Shown here one piece after another: positions 28,700 to 37,423 of a DNA stretch of 46,807 nt. Position numbers and translations under genes: made by a program. Positions within the stretch are counted from its first letter, which is position 1, and every line of letters starts with the position of its first letter. The DNA comes from Pseudomonadota bacterium. GTDB lineage: Bacteria > Pseudomonadota > Gammaproteobacteria > Acidiferrobacterales > UBA6901. The notes under the pieces are model-generated. The model made no database searches and had not been told where the DNA came from. It worked only from the letters and a program-made list of their open reading frames with translations. The stretch lies in contig DAHXOO010000003.1 of assembly GCA_027364845.1 (NCBI GenBank), forward strand, positions 80,614-127,420, in the 5' to 3' direction.

Positions 28700-29246
28700 A
28701 ATTTTGATCTTAACAGCCCCGCGAAAGCCGGACAAGCCATGTATCCGGATTGGCGTTTGCCGGCAAAGTAAAGCCATGGCTCGCACTCTCACCAATGAGC
28801 TTGGTATTGCGGGTACATCGCGTGCGGTCGGCTATGATAGGGACCCGCAGCGAGCGGTCTGGCGCTTCGCGATGGTCTTCGGCGTCTGGTCGAGCACAGC
28901 AACAAGGTGCGCTGTGCGGTGACGTCGGCAACGGTTGGCGCCACCGGCGTCACAGTCTACGGAGGGGACAACTCCAATGAGTCTTAATGTGGTTAGTGCA
29001 AAGCGAAGCCTCCGCCTCAGCCTCCGCCGAGGTGGTCGATGTACGGCTTGCTAGTCACTATGGTCATGGTTAACTTGTACTGCATGGCGCTTGCGTGGCT
29101 CGGCGTCGACAATGCATGCGACCTCGCATGCCGGACCGAAGCAGTTGCCCGGTCATGGCGTCGATGTTCACCAGCCAAGCTGACGATTCAAGCAAATTGG
29201 ATACCACGATCGGTGTATGGATTAATGCATCGAAATTGCCGATATA
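28700..29246. other. Intergenic region between TetR operator and FNR box
   Basis: About 550 bp with no assignable gene. One frame is open from 28844 to TAA at 28985-28987 and reads smoothly near its end (TSATVGATGVTVYGGDNSNES), but it has no convincing start. A GGAGGGG site (28961-28967) precedes an ATG at 28977 that opens only a 25-codon Arg-rich frame (28977-29054). Neither is recognised; they could be remains of a lost gene. Confidence 0.3.
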
Positions 29247-29260
29247 TTGATCTGGATCAA
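29247..29260. promoter_or_regulatory. Perfect FNR/ANR/DNR box before the sigma54 activator gene
   Basis: TTGAT-CTGG-ATCAA matches the FNR consensus without mismatch. A -10-like CATAGT lies at 29286-29291, consistent with the box centred near -41.5. Expression of the downstream activator gene (ATG 29333) is therefore likely to depend on an FNR/CRP-type oxygen or NO sensor that is not encoded in this window. Confidence 0.75.
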
Positions 29261-29332
29261 GGTGATGTCTGCCAGAATGGCATGACATAGTCTGCTCGAA
29301 TGTTTGTGCTGCAATAGAGATATGTTCCTAAC

Positions 29333-30682
29333 ATGACTGATCTTTCTGCAACTTTGCAGGCGCTGATCGACGCGCAGGAGAACCCATTTGTCCTTATCGA
29401 TCCGGAATACCGGATCGTGGCCGCCAACAACGCTTACCAGGCTGCATATGGGCTCGAGGCCATGCAGATAATGGGCCGGTACTGTTATGAGCTTTCCCAT
29501 CGGCGCACGGCCCCCTGTCATCAGCACGGCGAGGATTGTCCGCATCGGCAGGTACTGGCCTCCGGCAAGGAGTGCCATATGCTGCACACCCATTACGACC
29601 AGCAGGGATCGACCGAACATGTACAGATCAAGGGATTTGCAATTCCGCTTCCGGACGGCGGTTTTCTCGTTGCGGAATCCATTTTTCGGCTTGCCACCCA
29701 GCAAGAGCTGAACTGCGATGAGATGCGTCTTATCGGGCGTTCGCCGGCGTTCCTGCGCGCGGTGGAACAGCTGACACTGGCGGCGGCTAGCCACGCCAAC
29801 ATCCTGCTGTGCGGGGAGTCTGGCGTGGGCAAGGAGCTCGCGGCGCACTACATGCATCGCCATAGTCCGTTGCGTAACGGACCATTTCTGGCTGTTGACT
29901 GCGCTGCCATCAGCGAAGGCCTGTTCGAGAGCGAGATCTTTGGCCACGAGCGTGGCGCATTTACCGGTTGCGTGGGACGCAAGCGGGGTTTGTTCGAGCT
30001 TGCCGACGGCGGCACTCTTTTTCTCGATGAGGTGGGCGAGCTTTCTGCCGCTATGCAGGCTAAGCTCCTGCGTGTAATGGAGAGTGGCGAGTTCCGGCGC
30101 GTGGGTGGGCGTGAGGTCCTGCATGCCGACGTACGGGTCATTGGAGCGACCAATCGCAACCTTATGACCCTGGTCGAGTCGGGCAGCTTCCGCGAGGATC
30201 TTTATTACCGTCTGGCGTGCATCACGATAGAGTTGCCGCCGCTGCGTGCGCGGCGCAGTGACATTCCGGCGTTGGCCGAGGCGCTGCTTGTGCGTATCAA
30301 CCAGGCCAATGGCAGTCGGCTGTATCTTACCGGCGAGGCGCTTGACCGGCTGGTGAGCTACGATTTCCCGGGTAACGTGCGCGAGCTGCGCAATATCCTG
30401 CAGCGTGCCGCTGCGCTGAATGCCGGCTCCGGTAGTGGCTCCATTGGTGCTGCCGCCATCCGGTTGGAGGGCGTCCGTTCCGGCGCGCTGTATCAGCAGG
30501 GGCATAGGACCGGCGCCGACGTGCCCGCGGTCAGTGCTCCCACCAGCATGCGTGCAATGGAGAGCGGCCACATCGCCGAGTTACTGGAGCGTTTTAGCGG
30601 CCATCGCCGCGCAGTGGCGGATGCACTCGGCATCAGCGAGCGCACCTTGTACCGCAAGCTGCGCCGCTACGAACTCGGCTGA
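29333..30682 (+). CDS. Sigma54-dependent activator with Cys-rich PAS domain
   Basis: A 449-residue regulator. Residues 1-120 are a PAS domain with cysteines at 51, 62, 69 and 81 plus nearby histidines (CYELSHRRTAPCHQHGEDCPH), a likely metal or redox site. Residues 135-365 are the AAA+ domain: Walker A GESGVGKE at 161-168, Walker B TLFLDEVGEL at 228-237, and the arginine region REDLYYRL. Residues 408-449 are a Fis-type helix-turn-helix. The sigma54-contacting loop reads GAFTGC (208-213) instead of GAFTGA. There is no receiver domain, so the PAS domain senses the signal directly. It lies behind an FNR box and 2 kb before soeABC; its targets are unknown. Confidence 0.9.
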   Translation: MTDLSATLQALIDAQENPFVLIDPEYRIVAANNAYQAAYGLEAMQIMGRYCYELSHRRTAPCHQHGEDCPHRQVLASGKECHMLHTHYDQQGSTEHVQIKGFAIPLPDGGFLVAESIFRLATQQELNCDEMRLIGRSPAFLRAVEQLTLAAASHANILLCGESGVGKELAAHYMHRHSPLRNGPFLAVDCAAISEGLFESEIFGHERGAFTGCVGRKRGLFELADGGTLFLDEVGELSAAMQAKLLRVMESGEFRRVGGREVLHADVRVIGATNRNLMTLVESGSFREDLYYRLACITIELPPLRARRSDIPALAEALLVRINQANGSRLYLTGEALDRLVSYDFPGNVRELRNILQRAAALNAGSGSGSIGAAAIRLEGVRSGALYQQGHRTGADVPAVSAPTSMRAMESGHIAELLERFSGHRRAVADALGISERTLYRKLRRYELG

Positions 30683-30694
30683 CAGTCCAACAGA

Positions 30695-30712
30695 GGGCGA
30701 TTTGTTGCGCCC
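30695..30712. terminator. Stem-loop between convergent genes
   Basis: GGGCG (30695-30699) pairs with CGCCC (30708-30712) around an 8-base loop in the gap between the convergent sigma54 activator and CopD-like genes. The stem is short and there is no T-run. Confidence 0.3.
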
Positions 30713-30726
30713 CCGGGCATGACGGG

Positions 30727-31182
30727 TCAGCGCCAGTAACGTCCGGCGCCAGCTACCACGACTGTCGTTAGGCCTATGAGCAGGTTGATGCCTATGAGCC
30801 GCCGGATTTGGGCGAGCTGCTTGCCTGCAGCGGAGAAGTCGCCGGCCGCTACCGCGCGATTCAAGCGCCGGTAGGGGGCAAAGTACACATGCAAGTAGAT
30901 CATGATCATGATGATCGCCAGCGTTTGCATGATGTTGATGGACAGTCCGGCGTGGGCCATGCCGCCGAAGGCATGGAATATCATCCAGTAGCCGGTCGCT
31001 GGAAGCAGGATCACCGCCGCCCATACCCAGGGGAAAAAGCGCTCGAAGGTACGTGACCACAGTGGCAGGCGTAGCGCCGGTTCCATGGATGCTGCCGCCG
31101 GACGCAGGGCAATGTAGGCGAAGAACATTCCGCCAACCCAGATGACGGCGGCCACGAGGTGCAGGGCAAGAGCAACAGGCAT
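30727..31182 (-). CDS. CopD-family integral membrane protein
   Basis: A 151-residue protein with four predicted helices and a conserved N-terminal histidine region (LALHLVAAVIWVGGMFFAY) typical of the CopD family. CopD is linked to copper uptake in some operons, but stand-alone copies like this one are of unknown function and some may bind haem. ATG 31182 is chosen because GGAGG lies just upstream; a TTG at 31194 is less likely. It is convergent with the sigma54 activator gene. Confidence 0.85.
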   Translation of the reverse strand: MPVALALHLVAAVIWVGGMFFAYIALRPAAASMEPALRLPLWSRTFERFFPWVWAAVILLPATGYWMIFHAFGGMAHAGLSINIMQTLAIIMIMIYLHVYFAPYRRLNRAVAAGDFSAAGKQLAQIRRLIGINLLIGLTTVVVAGAGRYWR

Positions 31183-31350
31183 GACGACCTCCAATCGTTA
31201 TTTGGGCAGGGACCGCGGCGCAGCAATTGCGCGTGTGCGCACGCTAACACAAGCGGTGGTTGTGCGTCACGGTCAGGTTGGCCACGGTCCGGTGCCCCGG
31301 GTCCCGTGTCGAAGGAAGACCAGCAGCCGCCCGGATGTTCGGTTTAGGCG

Positions 31351-31998
31351 CTATGCTGTTAGGATCAGTCGGTGCTGAAAGCGGAAGAACGCGTTCGCAA
31401 CCGCCGTCGCTTGTGGCAGTGTCAAACATTCGCTGCCGTCCGGTGGCATGCACCGCTGGCAGAGGAAGATGAGGTCGCGGCATAGACCGTCGCTGCAGGA
31501 GTGGGTGTTGCGGACGCTGTTGCGCCACAGGACGCGTACCGCTCCGCATGCCTCATGTTGCAGGCTGCCGTCGGCCTGGACCTCACAGGTGACCGGATTC
31601 AGACAGTTTACGCAGCGCGCTTCGACCATGCTCACCGTGCGCGCCAGTCGTGCCATGGCAAGCGCGTCGATGGCACACATCGCGCTCACGCAGTGGTGCC
31701 CGAGGCGTACGCGAATGCCGCGATCGTCGATGCTGAACGGATAGCAGCCGATACCGCCCGCACCCGGCACAATGGCGTCCAGTTCGCTCAGCGATTGCAG
31801 TTCCGCGGGCGATAGAAGATCGAGCGCAGGTATCTTTCCCTCGATCCAGTGGATCAGCACGCGCCCATAGGCATTCCTCGTCGCTGCCGCCGCCTGTTCG
31901 ATGCGTTGCTCCAGCGGGAAGGCGGTGCGAAGCTTGTCGAGGAACAGCAGAGCGTCGTTCCTGAGTGCCGTCCGCGTTTGCGCTGGATCGTTCGTCAT
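31351..31998 (-). CDS. Organomercurial lyase (MerB)-like protein
   Basis: A 215-residue protein of the alkylmercury lyase fold. MerB cleaves carbon-mercury bonds with two cysteines and an aspartate. Here CAID provides Cys108 and Asp111 (MerB Cys96 and Asp99), and Cys173 in GLCRDLIFL (or Cys168) would supply the second thiol. The N-terminal winged-helix part is present. No merA, merR or other mer gene is near, and extra cysteines (Cys103, 129, 132, 138, 151, 180, 183) are scattered, so the substrate may not be mercury. It lies among CopD-like, PagL-like and soe genes on the opposite strand to soe. Confidence 0.75.
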   Translation of the reverse strand: MTNDPAQTRTALRNDALLFLDKLRTAFPLEQRIEQAAAATRNAYGRVLIHWIEGKIPALDLLSPAELQSLSELDAIVPGAGGIGCYPFSIDDRGIRVRLGHHCVSAMCAIDALAMARLARTVSMVEARCVNCLNPVTCEVQADGSLQHEACGAVRVLWRNSVRNTHSCSDGLCRDLIFLCQRCMPPDGSECLTLPQATAVANAFFRFQHRLILTA

Positions 31999-32038
31999 GC
32001 GATACGCTGCACGCTGCGCAGACGCCGGATTGTGGTAG

Positions 32039-32518
32039 CTAAGGGATGCATGTCTTTGGTGCTATGTCGTTCCGTGCATTGAACAGGTAGTCGATGCTCA
32101 AAAAATTCCAGCCACGGTTGGGGCCAGTACTCCAGTGGAATATGAAATCTGCGTTGGAAAAGTGCCGGTAGGTCAGGGCCCAGTGCTGTCCGAGTTGATA
32201 CGCGGCCTGGATAGCGAAGTTCCAGCGTGTGCCATTGATGTCATTCACACTGGTCAAATACGATGCGCCCAGCATAAGCGACAGCCTGCCGAACCCGCAA
32301 CGATATCCGGCGCCATAGACCTCATCGTCGTTCTCCCCGCGCCAGCCGCCCGCGAAATAAACCCAATGCTGTGTTGGTGGCCGGTAACTGAGGAACAGCG
32401 CCCGCGCTCTCGGCGCGAACAACAGGTCGTTTCCTACGCCGATCGATACTGCTGCCCAGGCTCCGTGCAACATGAAGAGCAGCAGCAACAGCCAGTTGGC
32501 GCGTGGCGTCTTGAACAT
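32039..32518 (-). CDS. PagL-like lipid A 3-O-deacylase
   Basis: A 159-residue outer-membrane beta-barrel protein with a signal peptide (MFKTPRANWLLLLLFMLHGAWA) and the PagL-type catalytic stretch YRHFSNADF followed by GPNRGWNFLSIDYLF. The His and Ser of the HFS segment match the family's catalytic pair. PagL removes an acyl chain from lipid A in the outer membrane. The frame is open to 32596, but ATG 32518 starts the signal peptide. It is divergent from soeA. Confidence 0.78.
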   Translation of the reverse strand: MFKTPRANWLLLLLFMLHGAWAAVSIGVGNDLLFAPRARALFLSYRPPTQHWVYFAGGWRGENDDEVYGAGYRCGFGRLSLMLGASYLTSVNDINGTRWNFAIQAAYQLGQHWALTYRHFSNADFIFHWSTGPNRGWNFLSIDYLFNARNDIAPKTCIP

Positions 32519-32709
32519 GCCTGCGTGCGAGCGCAGTTCGTCTGCGCTGTGGTCGATCCTGACCGGAATCGTCAGTTCGGTCGAAAAAACAGGCATGATT
32601 TTCGCAAGCTGTTTATGCGCCCGTTAATAATCCTGATTGGCGTGAATTCATGACGGCAAATATAGTCGAGAACAATCCCCGTGATCAATAACACGCATCA
32701 ACGCTTCCC

Positions 32710-35604
32710 ATGACTGTCGCAGACGATCCGTCTCATAAGCCCGGTGTGCGCGTGGAAGCCAAAAATACCACCTGCTACATGTGTGCCTGTCGGTGTGGCA
32801 TACGCGTGCATCTGCGCGATGGCCAGATCCGTTACATCGAGGGCAATCCGGATCATCCGCTCAACAAGGGGGTAATTTGCGCTAAAGGCGCGTCCGGGAT
32901 CATGAAGCAATACTCCCCGGCGCGCTTGACCCGGCCGCTGCGGCGCAAAGCGGGGGCGGAGCGCGGCGCCAATCAGTTCGAGGAGATCAGCTGGGAAGAG
33001 GCGTTCGCGCTGTTGGCCGAACGGCTCGCCCGGATCCGCGCCAGCGACCCGAAGAAGTTCGCCTTGTTTACCGGCCGTGACCAGATGCAGGCCCTGACCA
33101 GCCTGTTCGCCAGGCAGTTCGGCACCCCCAATTACGCGGCGCATGGCGGCTTTTGCTCGGTCAATATGGCTGCCGGCATGATCTACACTATCGGCGGCTC
33201 ATTCTGGGAGTTCGGCGGGCCCGATCTCGAGCGTGCCAAGCTGTTCATCATGATCGGTACCGCCGAGGATCATCATTCCAACCCGCTCAAGATCGCCATA
33301 TCGAAATTCAAGCGCAACGGCGGGCGGTTCGTATCGATCAATCCGGTGCGCACGGGTTACTCGGCGATTGCCGACGAGTGGGTTCCGATCAGGCCGGGCA
33401 CGGACGGCGCGTTGCTGCTGGCATTGACCCATGAAATAATCAGTCAGGGCCTGTATGACCGCGATTTCGTAGTGCGTTATACCAACGGGCCGCAGCTCGT
33501 GAACCTGAGTGCCGATGGCCCCGAGTCGGGTCTCATGTCGCGCACCGGCGAGCCGCATGAAGAGGGCTGCTTCGATCCCCAGGATCAACTCTGGTGGGAC
33601 AGGCTCAGCGGCCAGCCGGTGCAGACCCATACGGAAGGATCGGATCCATTTCTTCTCGGCGAATTCCGCCTGGCTGACGGCACTCCGGTCAAGCCTGCGT
33701 TCCAGCTGCTGGTGGACCGCGTCAAGGACTATACGCCCGAGTGGGCAGCCAGCATAACTGGAGTTCCGGCGGAAACGATCCGCCGTCTTGCCCAAGAGAT
33801 GGGTGTGACCGCGCGTGATCACAGGATCGAGTTGCCAATTGCCTGGACCGATGCTTGGGGTGTAGAGCATGAGACGGTTACCGGTAACCCGGTCGCGTTC
33901 CACGCGATGCGCGGTCTTGCTGCGCACTCAAATGGCTTTCATGCGATCCGCGCTCTCTCGGTCCTTATGAGTCTGCTCGGTACCATAGATCGGCCCGGAG
34001 GTTTCCGCCACAAGGCGCCGTTCCCGCGTCCGATTCCGCCGTGCGCCAAGACTCCGCGCGGACCCGAAGCTGTGCAGCCCAACTCAGTCATGGATGGCAT
34101 GGCGCTTGGCTGGCCGGCAGATCCGGATGATCTGTTCGTGGATCAGATGGGCGAGCCGGTGCGCATCGACAAGGCGTTCTCCTGGGAATACCCGCTGTCT
34201 GTGCATGGGCTCATGCACAATGTGATAACCAATGCCTGGCGCGGCGATCCCTATTCGATCGACACGCTGCTTATCTTCATGTCGAACATGGCCTGGAACT
34301 CGGCCATGAACACGGTTGAGGTCCGCAGGATGCTCAACGACCGACGTGAGGACGGTGAATACAAGATTCCGTTTCTGGTGGTATGCGACACCTTCCAGTC
34401 CGAGATGGTGGCATTTGCCGACCTGGTGCTTCCGGACACGACCTATCTCGAACGCCACGATGTTATGAGCATGCTGGACCGGCCGATCTCCGAATTTGAC
34501 GGGCCGGTTGACTCGGTGCGCATCCCGGTGGTGCCGCCAACCGGCCAGTGCCGCCCGTTCCAGGAGGTTCTGATCGAGCTTGCGTCGCGCCTGCATCTGC
34601 CGGCGTTCGTAAATTCCGACGGTACCCGAAAATTCCGCAATTACCCGGACTTCATCGTGAATTACGAGACTGAACCCGGGTCGGGCATCGGCTTTCTCGC
34701 AGGCTGGCGCGGAGCAGGAGGTGAGAAGTTCATGAAGGGCGAACCCAACCCGCGCCAGTGGGAGATGTACGAGAAGAACAACTGCGTGTATCAGTACAGG
34801 TTGCCGCGCTCGTACCAGTACCTGCGCAACTGGAACAAGGGCTACCTGGAGTGGGCGCAGCGTCATCGCCTCACGCGTTACTCCGAGCCGATACTCATAC
34901 AACTCTATTCCGAGGTGTTGCAGAAGTTCCGGCTGGCGGCCCTTGGCAAAAGGCCAGGTAAGCAACCGCCGGAACGCCTGCGGTCGCGCATTGCAACGTA
35001 CTTCGATCCGCTGCCGTTCTACTATGAGCCGTTGGAGTCCCAGCTCACCGATCACCGCAAGTATCCGCTTAATGCCATCACCCAGCGGCCGATGGCCATG
35101 TATCATTCCTGGGATTCGCAGAACGCGTGGCTGCGTCAGATACACACCCACAACTATCTGTACCTGAGCCCGCGGCTGGGTGCGCAGGAAGGATTTTGTG
35201 ACGGGGACTGGGTTTGGGTGGAGTCGATGTGGGGGCGCGTGCGCTGTATGTGCCGCTTCAGCGAAGCGGTGGACCCCGGCACCGTCTGGACCTGGAACGC
35301 CATCGGCAAGCAGGCCGGAGCGTGGAACCTCGAACCTACTGCAAATGAAGCGCAAAAGGGCTTCCTGCTGAATCATCTGATTTCGGAAGAGTTGCCGGTC
35401 TCCGCGGACGGGATGCACCTGTCCAATTCTGACCCGGTCACCGGCCAGGCAGGCTGGTATGACGTACGGGTGCGCGTGTACAAGGCCAGACCCTCGGAGC
35501 TGCAGCAGAGCTACCCGCAATTCGCCCCCATCGAACCTATGCCCGGACTCGCGCAGCGGCAGCCGTGGCTTGCCTATTTTGCCGGTAAGGGAAAACGGCC
35601 ATGA
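32710..35604 (+). CDS. soeA: Sulfite dehydrogenase molybdopterin subunit SoeA
   Basis: A 964-residue molybdopterin oxidoreductase of the DMSO-reductase family. The N-terminal [4Fe-4S] site is C22-x2-C25-x3-C29-x27-C57; a likely molybdenum ligand is Cys149 (GGFCSVN). There is no Tat signal, so it works in the cytoplasm, which fits SoeA (oxidation of sulfite to sulfate, electrons to quinone) rather than periplasmic tetrathionate or polysulfide reductases. The length fits SoeA. Its stop overlaps the soeB start by four bases (ATGA). With the RubisCO operon it points to sulfur lithoautotrophy. Confidence 0.9.
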   Translation: MTVADDPSHKPGVRVEAKNTTCYMCACRCGIRVHLRDGQIRYIEGNPDHPLNKGVICAKGASGIMKQYSPARLTRPLRRKAGAERGANQFEEISWEEAFALLAERLARIRASDPKKFALFTGRDQMQALTSLFARQFGTPNYAAHGGFCSVNMAAGMIYTIGGSFWEFGGPDLERAKLFIMIGTAEDHHSNPLKIAISKFKRNGGRFVSINPVRTGYSAIADEWVPIRPGTDGALLLALTHEIISQGLYDRDFVVRYTNGPQLVNLSADGPESGLMSRTGEPHEEGCFDPQDQLWWDRLSGQPVQTHTEGSDPFLLGEFRLADGTPVKPAFQLLVDRVKDYTPEWAASITGVPAETIRRLAQEMGVTARDHRIELPIAWTDAWGVEHETVTGNPVAFHAMRGLAAHSNGFHAIRALSVLMSLLGTIDRPGGFRHKAPFPRPIPPCAKTPRGPEAVQPNSVMDGMALGWPADPDDLFVDQMGEPVRIDKAFSWEYPLSVHGLMHNVITNAWRGDPYSIDTLLIFMSNMAWNSAMNTVEVRRMLNDRREDGEYKIPFLVVCDTFQSEMVAFADLVLPDTTYLERHDVMSMLDRPISEFDGPVDSVRIPVVPPTGQCRPFQEVLIELASRLHLPAFVNSDGTRKFRNYPDFIVNYETEPGSGIGFLAGWRGAGGEKFMKGEPNPRQWEMYEKNNCVYQYRLPRSYQYLRNWNKGYLEWAQRHRLTRYSEPILIQLYSEVLQKFRLAALGKRPGKQPPERLRSRIATYFDPLPFYYEPLESQLTDHRKYPLNAITQRPMAMYHSWDSQNAWLRQIHTHNYLYLSPRLGAQEGFCDGDWVWVESMWGRVRCMCRFSEAVDPGTVWTWNAIGKQAGAWNLEPTANEAQKGFLLNHLISEELPVSADGMHLSNSDPVTGQAGWYDVRVRVYKARPSELQQSYPQFAPIEPMPGLAQRQPWLAYFAGKGKRP

Positions 35605-36332
35605 CACAGCTGGCACTAGTTATCGATCTCAATGTGTGCGTGGGTTGCCACGCCTGCGTCACGAGTTGCAAGGAATGGAATACGTCCGGCGAGGCGGGTT
35701 TCATGTCCGACGACCGGCCCTATGGCGTCGATCCCACTGGTACGTTCTTCAACCGCGTGCAGACGTTCGAGGTGGGAGAATTTCCCCGCACTGAAACCGT
35801 CCATTTTCCAAAATCCTGCCTGCATTGCGAAGAGCCGCCGTGCGTGCCGGTATGTCCCACAGGAGCGAGCTACAAGCGCCCCGCGGACGGGATCGTGCTC
35901 GTGGATTACAACAAGTGTATCGGCTGCAAGTACTGTTCCTGGGCCTGCCCCTACGGCGCGCGTGAGATCGACGAGCATCAGAAGGTCATGAAGAAGTGCA
36001 CTTTGTGCGTCGATCGCATCTATGACCAGACACTGCCGGAGGCTGAGCGCAAGCCAGCCTGCGTGCTTGCTTGCCCTACCAGCGCGCGACTTTTCGGTGA
36101 TGTGTATGACCCGGACTCACAAGTCTCGGTCGCGATCCGCGAGTCCGGGGGTTATGCGTTGATGCCTGAGTGGGGCACGAAGCCGGCCAATCACTATCTT
36201 CCGAGGCGCAAGACACGCATGAAAATTCACGACGATGAACTGATGCGTGCTGCCAATCCGCTGAAAAAAGAAGGCAAGCTGCCCAAGCCGGCGCTTACCG
36301 ATCCGTCGCTGGACGATGTTACCAGTTGGTGA
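35601..36332 (+). CDS. soeB: Sulfite dehydrogenase iron-sulfur subunit SoeB
   Basis: A 243-residue electron-transfer subunit with four ferredoxin-type cysteine groups: CVGCHACVTSC near residue 12, CLHCEEPPCVPVCP, CIGCKYCSWACP, and CTLCVDR with a later CVLACP. It passes electrons from SoeA to the membrane subunit. The start overlaps the soeA stop; soeC follows after 83 bp. It has no Tat signal, like SoeA. Confidence 0.92.
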   Translation: MTQLALVIDLNVCVGCHACVTSCKEWNTSGEAGFMSDDRPYGVDPTGTFFNRVQTFEVGEFPRTETVHFPKSCLHCEEPPCVPVCPTGASYKRPADGIVLVDYNKCIGCKYCSWACPYGAREIDEHQKVMKKCTLCVDRIYDQTLPEAERKPACVLACPTSARLFGDVYDPDSQVSVAIRESGGYALMPEWGTKPANHYLPRRKTRMKIHDDELMRAANPLKKEGKLPKPALTDPSLDDVTSW

Positions 36333-36415
36333 AAGACTAAAAATCTGCGAGCAGCGGGCCCAGACCTGCAGCAGGCGGGCTCGCAGTATGTGTGCCATTT
36401 GCCATAGGAGTCGCT

Positions 36416-37393
36416 ATGCGTCCGGCATTTTCAGTGATCTTCCTGACAACCCTCATCGGAGTTGGCCAGGGCCTATTTCTCGCGCTGTTTACGATCGAGA
36501 CCTATGCCAGCGTCGGACTATTGCCGCCTCAGAGTGGAGCCTTTTTCGGCCGTGGTAGCGCCATTGCGGTCGGCTTCCTTTGCGCTGGGCTGGTGGCGTC
36601 GTTTTTCCACCTCGGTCATCCGGAGCGCGCCTGGCGCTCGGCCGCAATGTGGCGTACCTCGTGGCTGGCGCGCGAGGTGATAGCGCTGCCGGTCGCGACT
36701 GGGGCCATAATGCTCTACGGACTGGTGCATCAATTGCATTGGAACATCGTCGTACCCGGCATCGGCACTCAGCTTCCCGACGGATTGTCGCTCATCGTTG
36801 GCGCCGGGGCGGTTGCCGCTACCTTTGTGCTGTTTCTCTGTACCGGTATGATTTATGCCTGCATCCGTTTTCTTCAGGAATGGGCAACATGGCTTACGGT
36901 GGCGAACTACTTACTGTTCGGGACGGCTTCAGGATTTGTGTTGGCTAGTGCGTACAGCGCGTATCAGTCGCCGCAACTGGAGACATTTCTCGTGACCTGG
37001 GCGACCATCATCACGGCTGCGGCGCTTGTCACGCGTGTTACTTCACTCATCCGTAACGCTCGCATCCGCCATCGGTCCTCGCTGCAGACGGCGATCGGCG
37101 TACGTCATGCCAGGATCGCACAGACTGCACAGGGATTCATGGGCGGCTCGTTCAATACCCGCGAATTCTTTCACGGTGCCAGCCCGATGTTGCTGCGCTC
37201 GTTGAAGTGGGTGTTCCTGCTGCTGGTGTTTCCGGTTCCCGTGTTGCTGCTGTGGGCCGGGGTGCTGTCGCACAGCCCGGTGCCAGCGCTGGCTGCCTTT
37301 ATCGTGCAGTACTGTGGTTTGGTAGTGGAGCGTTGGTTCTTCTTCGCCCAGGCAAACCACCCGCAGAACCTGTACTACCAGGTCATCTCCTGA
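36416..37393 (+). CDS. soeC: Sulfite dehydrogenase membrane subunit SoeC (DmsC family)
   Basis: A 325-residue DmsC/NrfD-like membrane anchor with about eight helices, including SFFHLGHPERAWRS near residue 64 and the RWFFFAQANHPQNLYYQ end. It carries electrons from SoeB to the quinone pool. ATG 36416 is chosen for its TAGGAG site at 36405-36410; the frame is open upstream to 36392. It is the last gene of soeABC and is convergent with the GGDEF/EAL gene. Confidence 0.9.
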   Translation: MRPAFSVIFLTTLIGVGQGLFLALFTIETYASVGLLPPQSGAFFGRGSAIAVGFLCAGLVASFFHLGHPERAWRSAAMWRTSWLAREVIALPVATGAIMLYGLVHQLHWNIVVPGIGTQLPDGLSLIVGAGAVAATFVLFLCTGMIYACIRFLQEWATWLTVANYLLFGTASGFVLASAYSAYQSPQLETFLVTWATIITAAALVTRVTSLIRNARIRHRSSLQTAIGVRHARIAQTAQGFMGGSFNTREFFHGASPMLLRSLKWVFLLLVFPVPVLLLWAGVLSHSPVPALAAFIVQYCGLVVERWFFFAQANHPQNLYYQVIS

Positions 37394-37423
37394 TTCCGAT
37401 GGCTGGGCCTCCCGCCGCCGTGC

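Noticed and set aside
29222-30571. 449-codon frame antisense to the sigma54 activator gene
   Set aside because: Shadow of the activator; the composition is typical of an antisense frame and no ribosome site is seen.
32597-32709. Sigma54 promoter before soeA
   Set aside because: Looked for because of the nearby sigma54 activator. The best candidate (TGGCGTG near 32640) lacks a GC at the required 10-base spacing.
34084-35616. 510-codon open frame antisense to soeA
   Set aside because: It is the mirror of a clear molybdopterin gene in high-GC sequence; the protein is rich in Arg, His and Gln with no recognisable domain.
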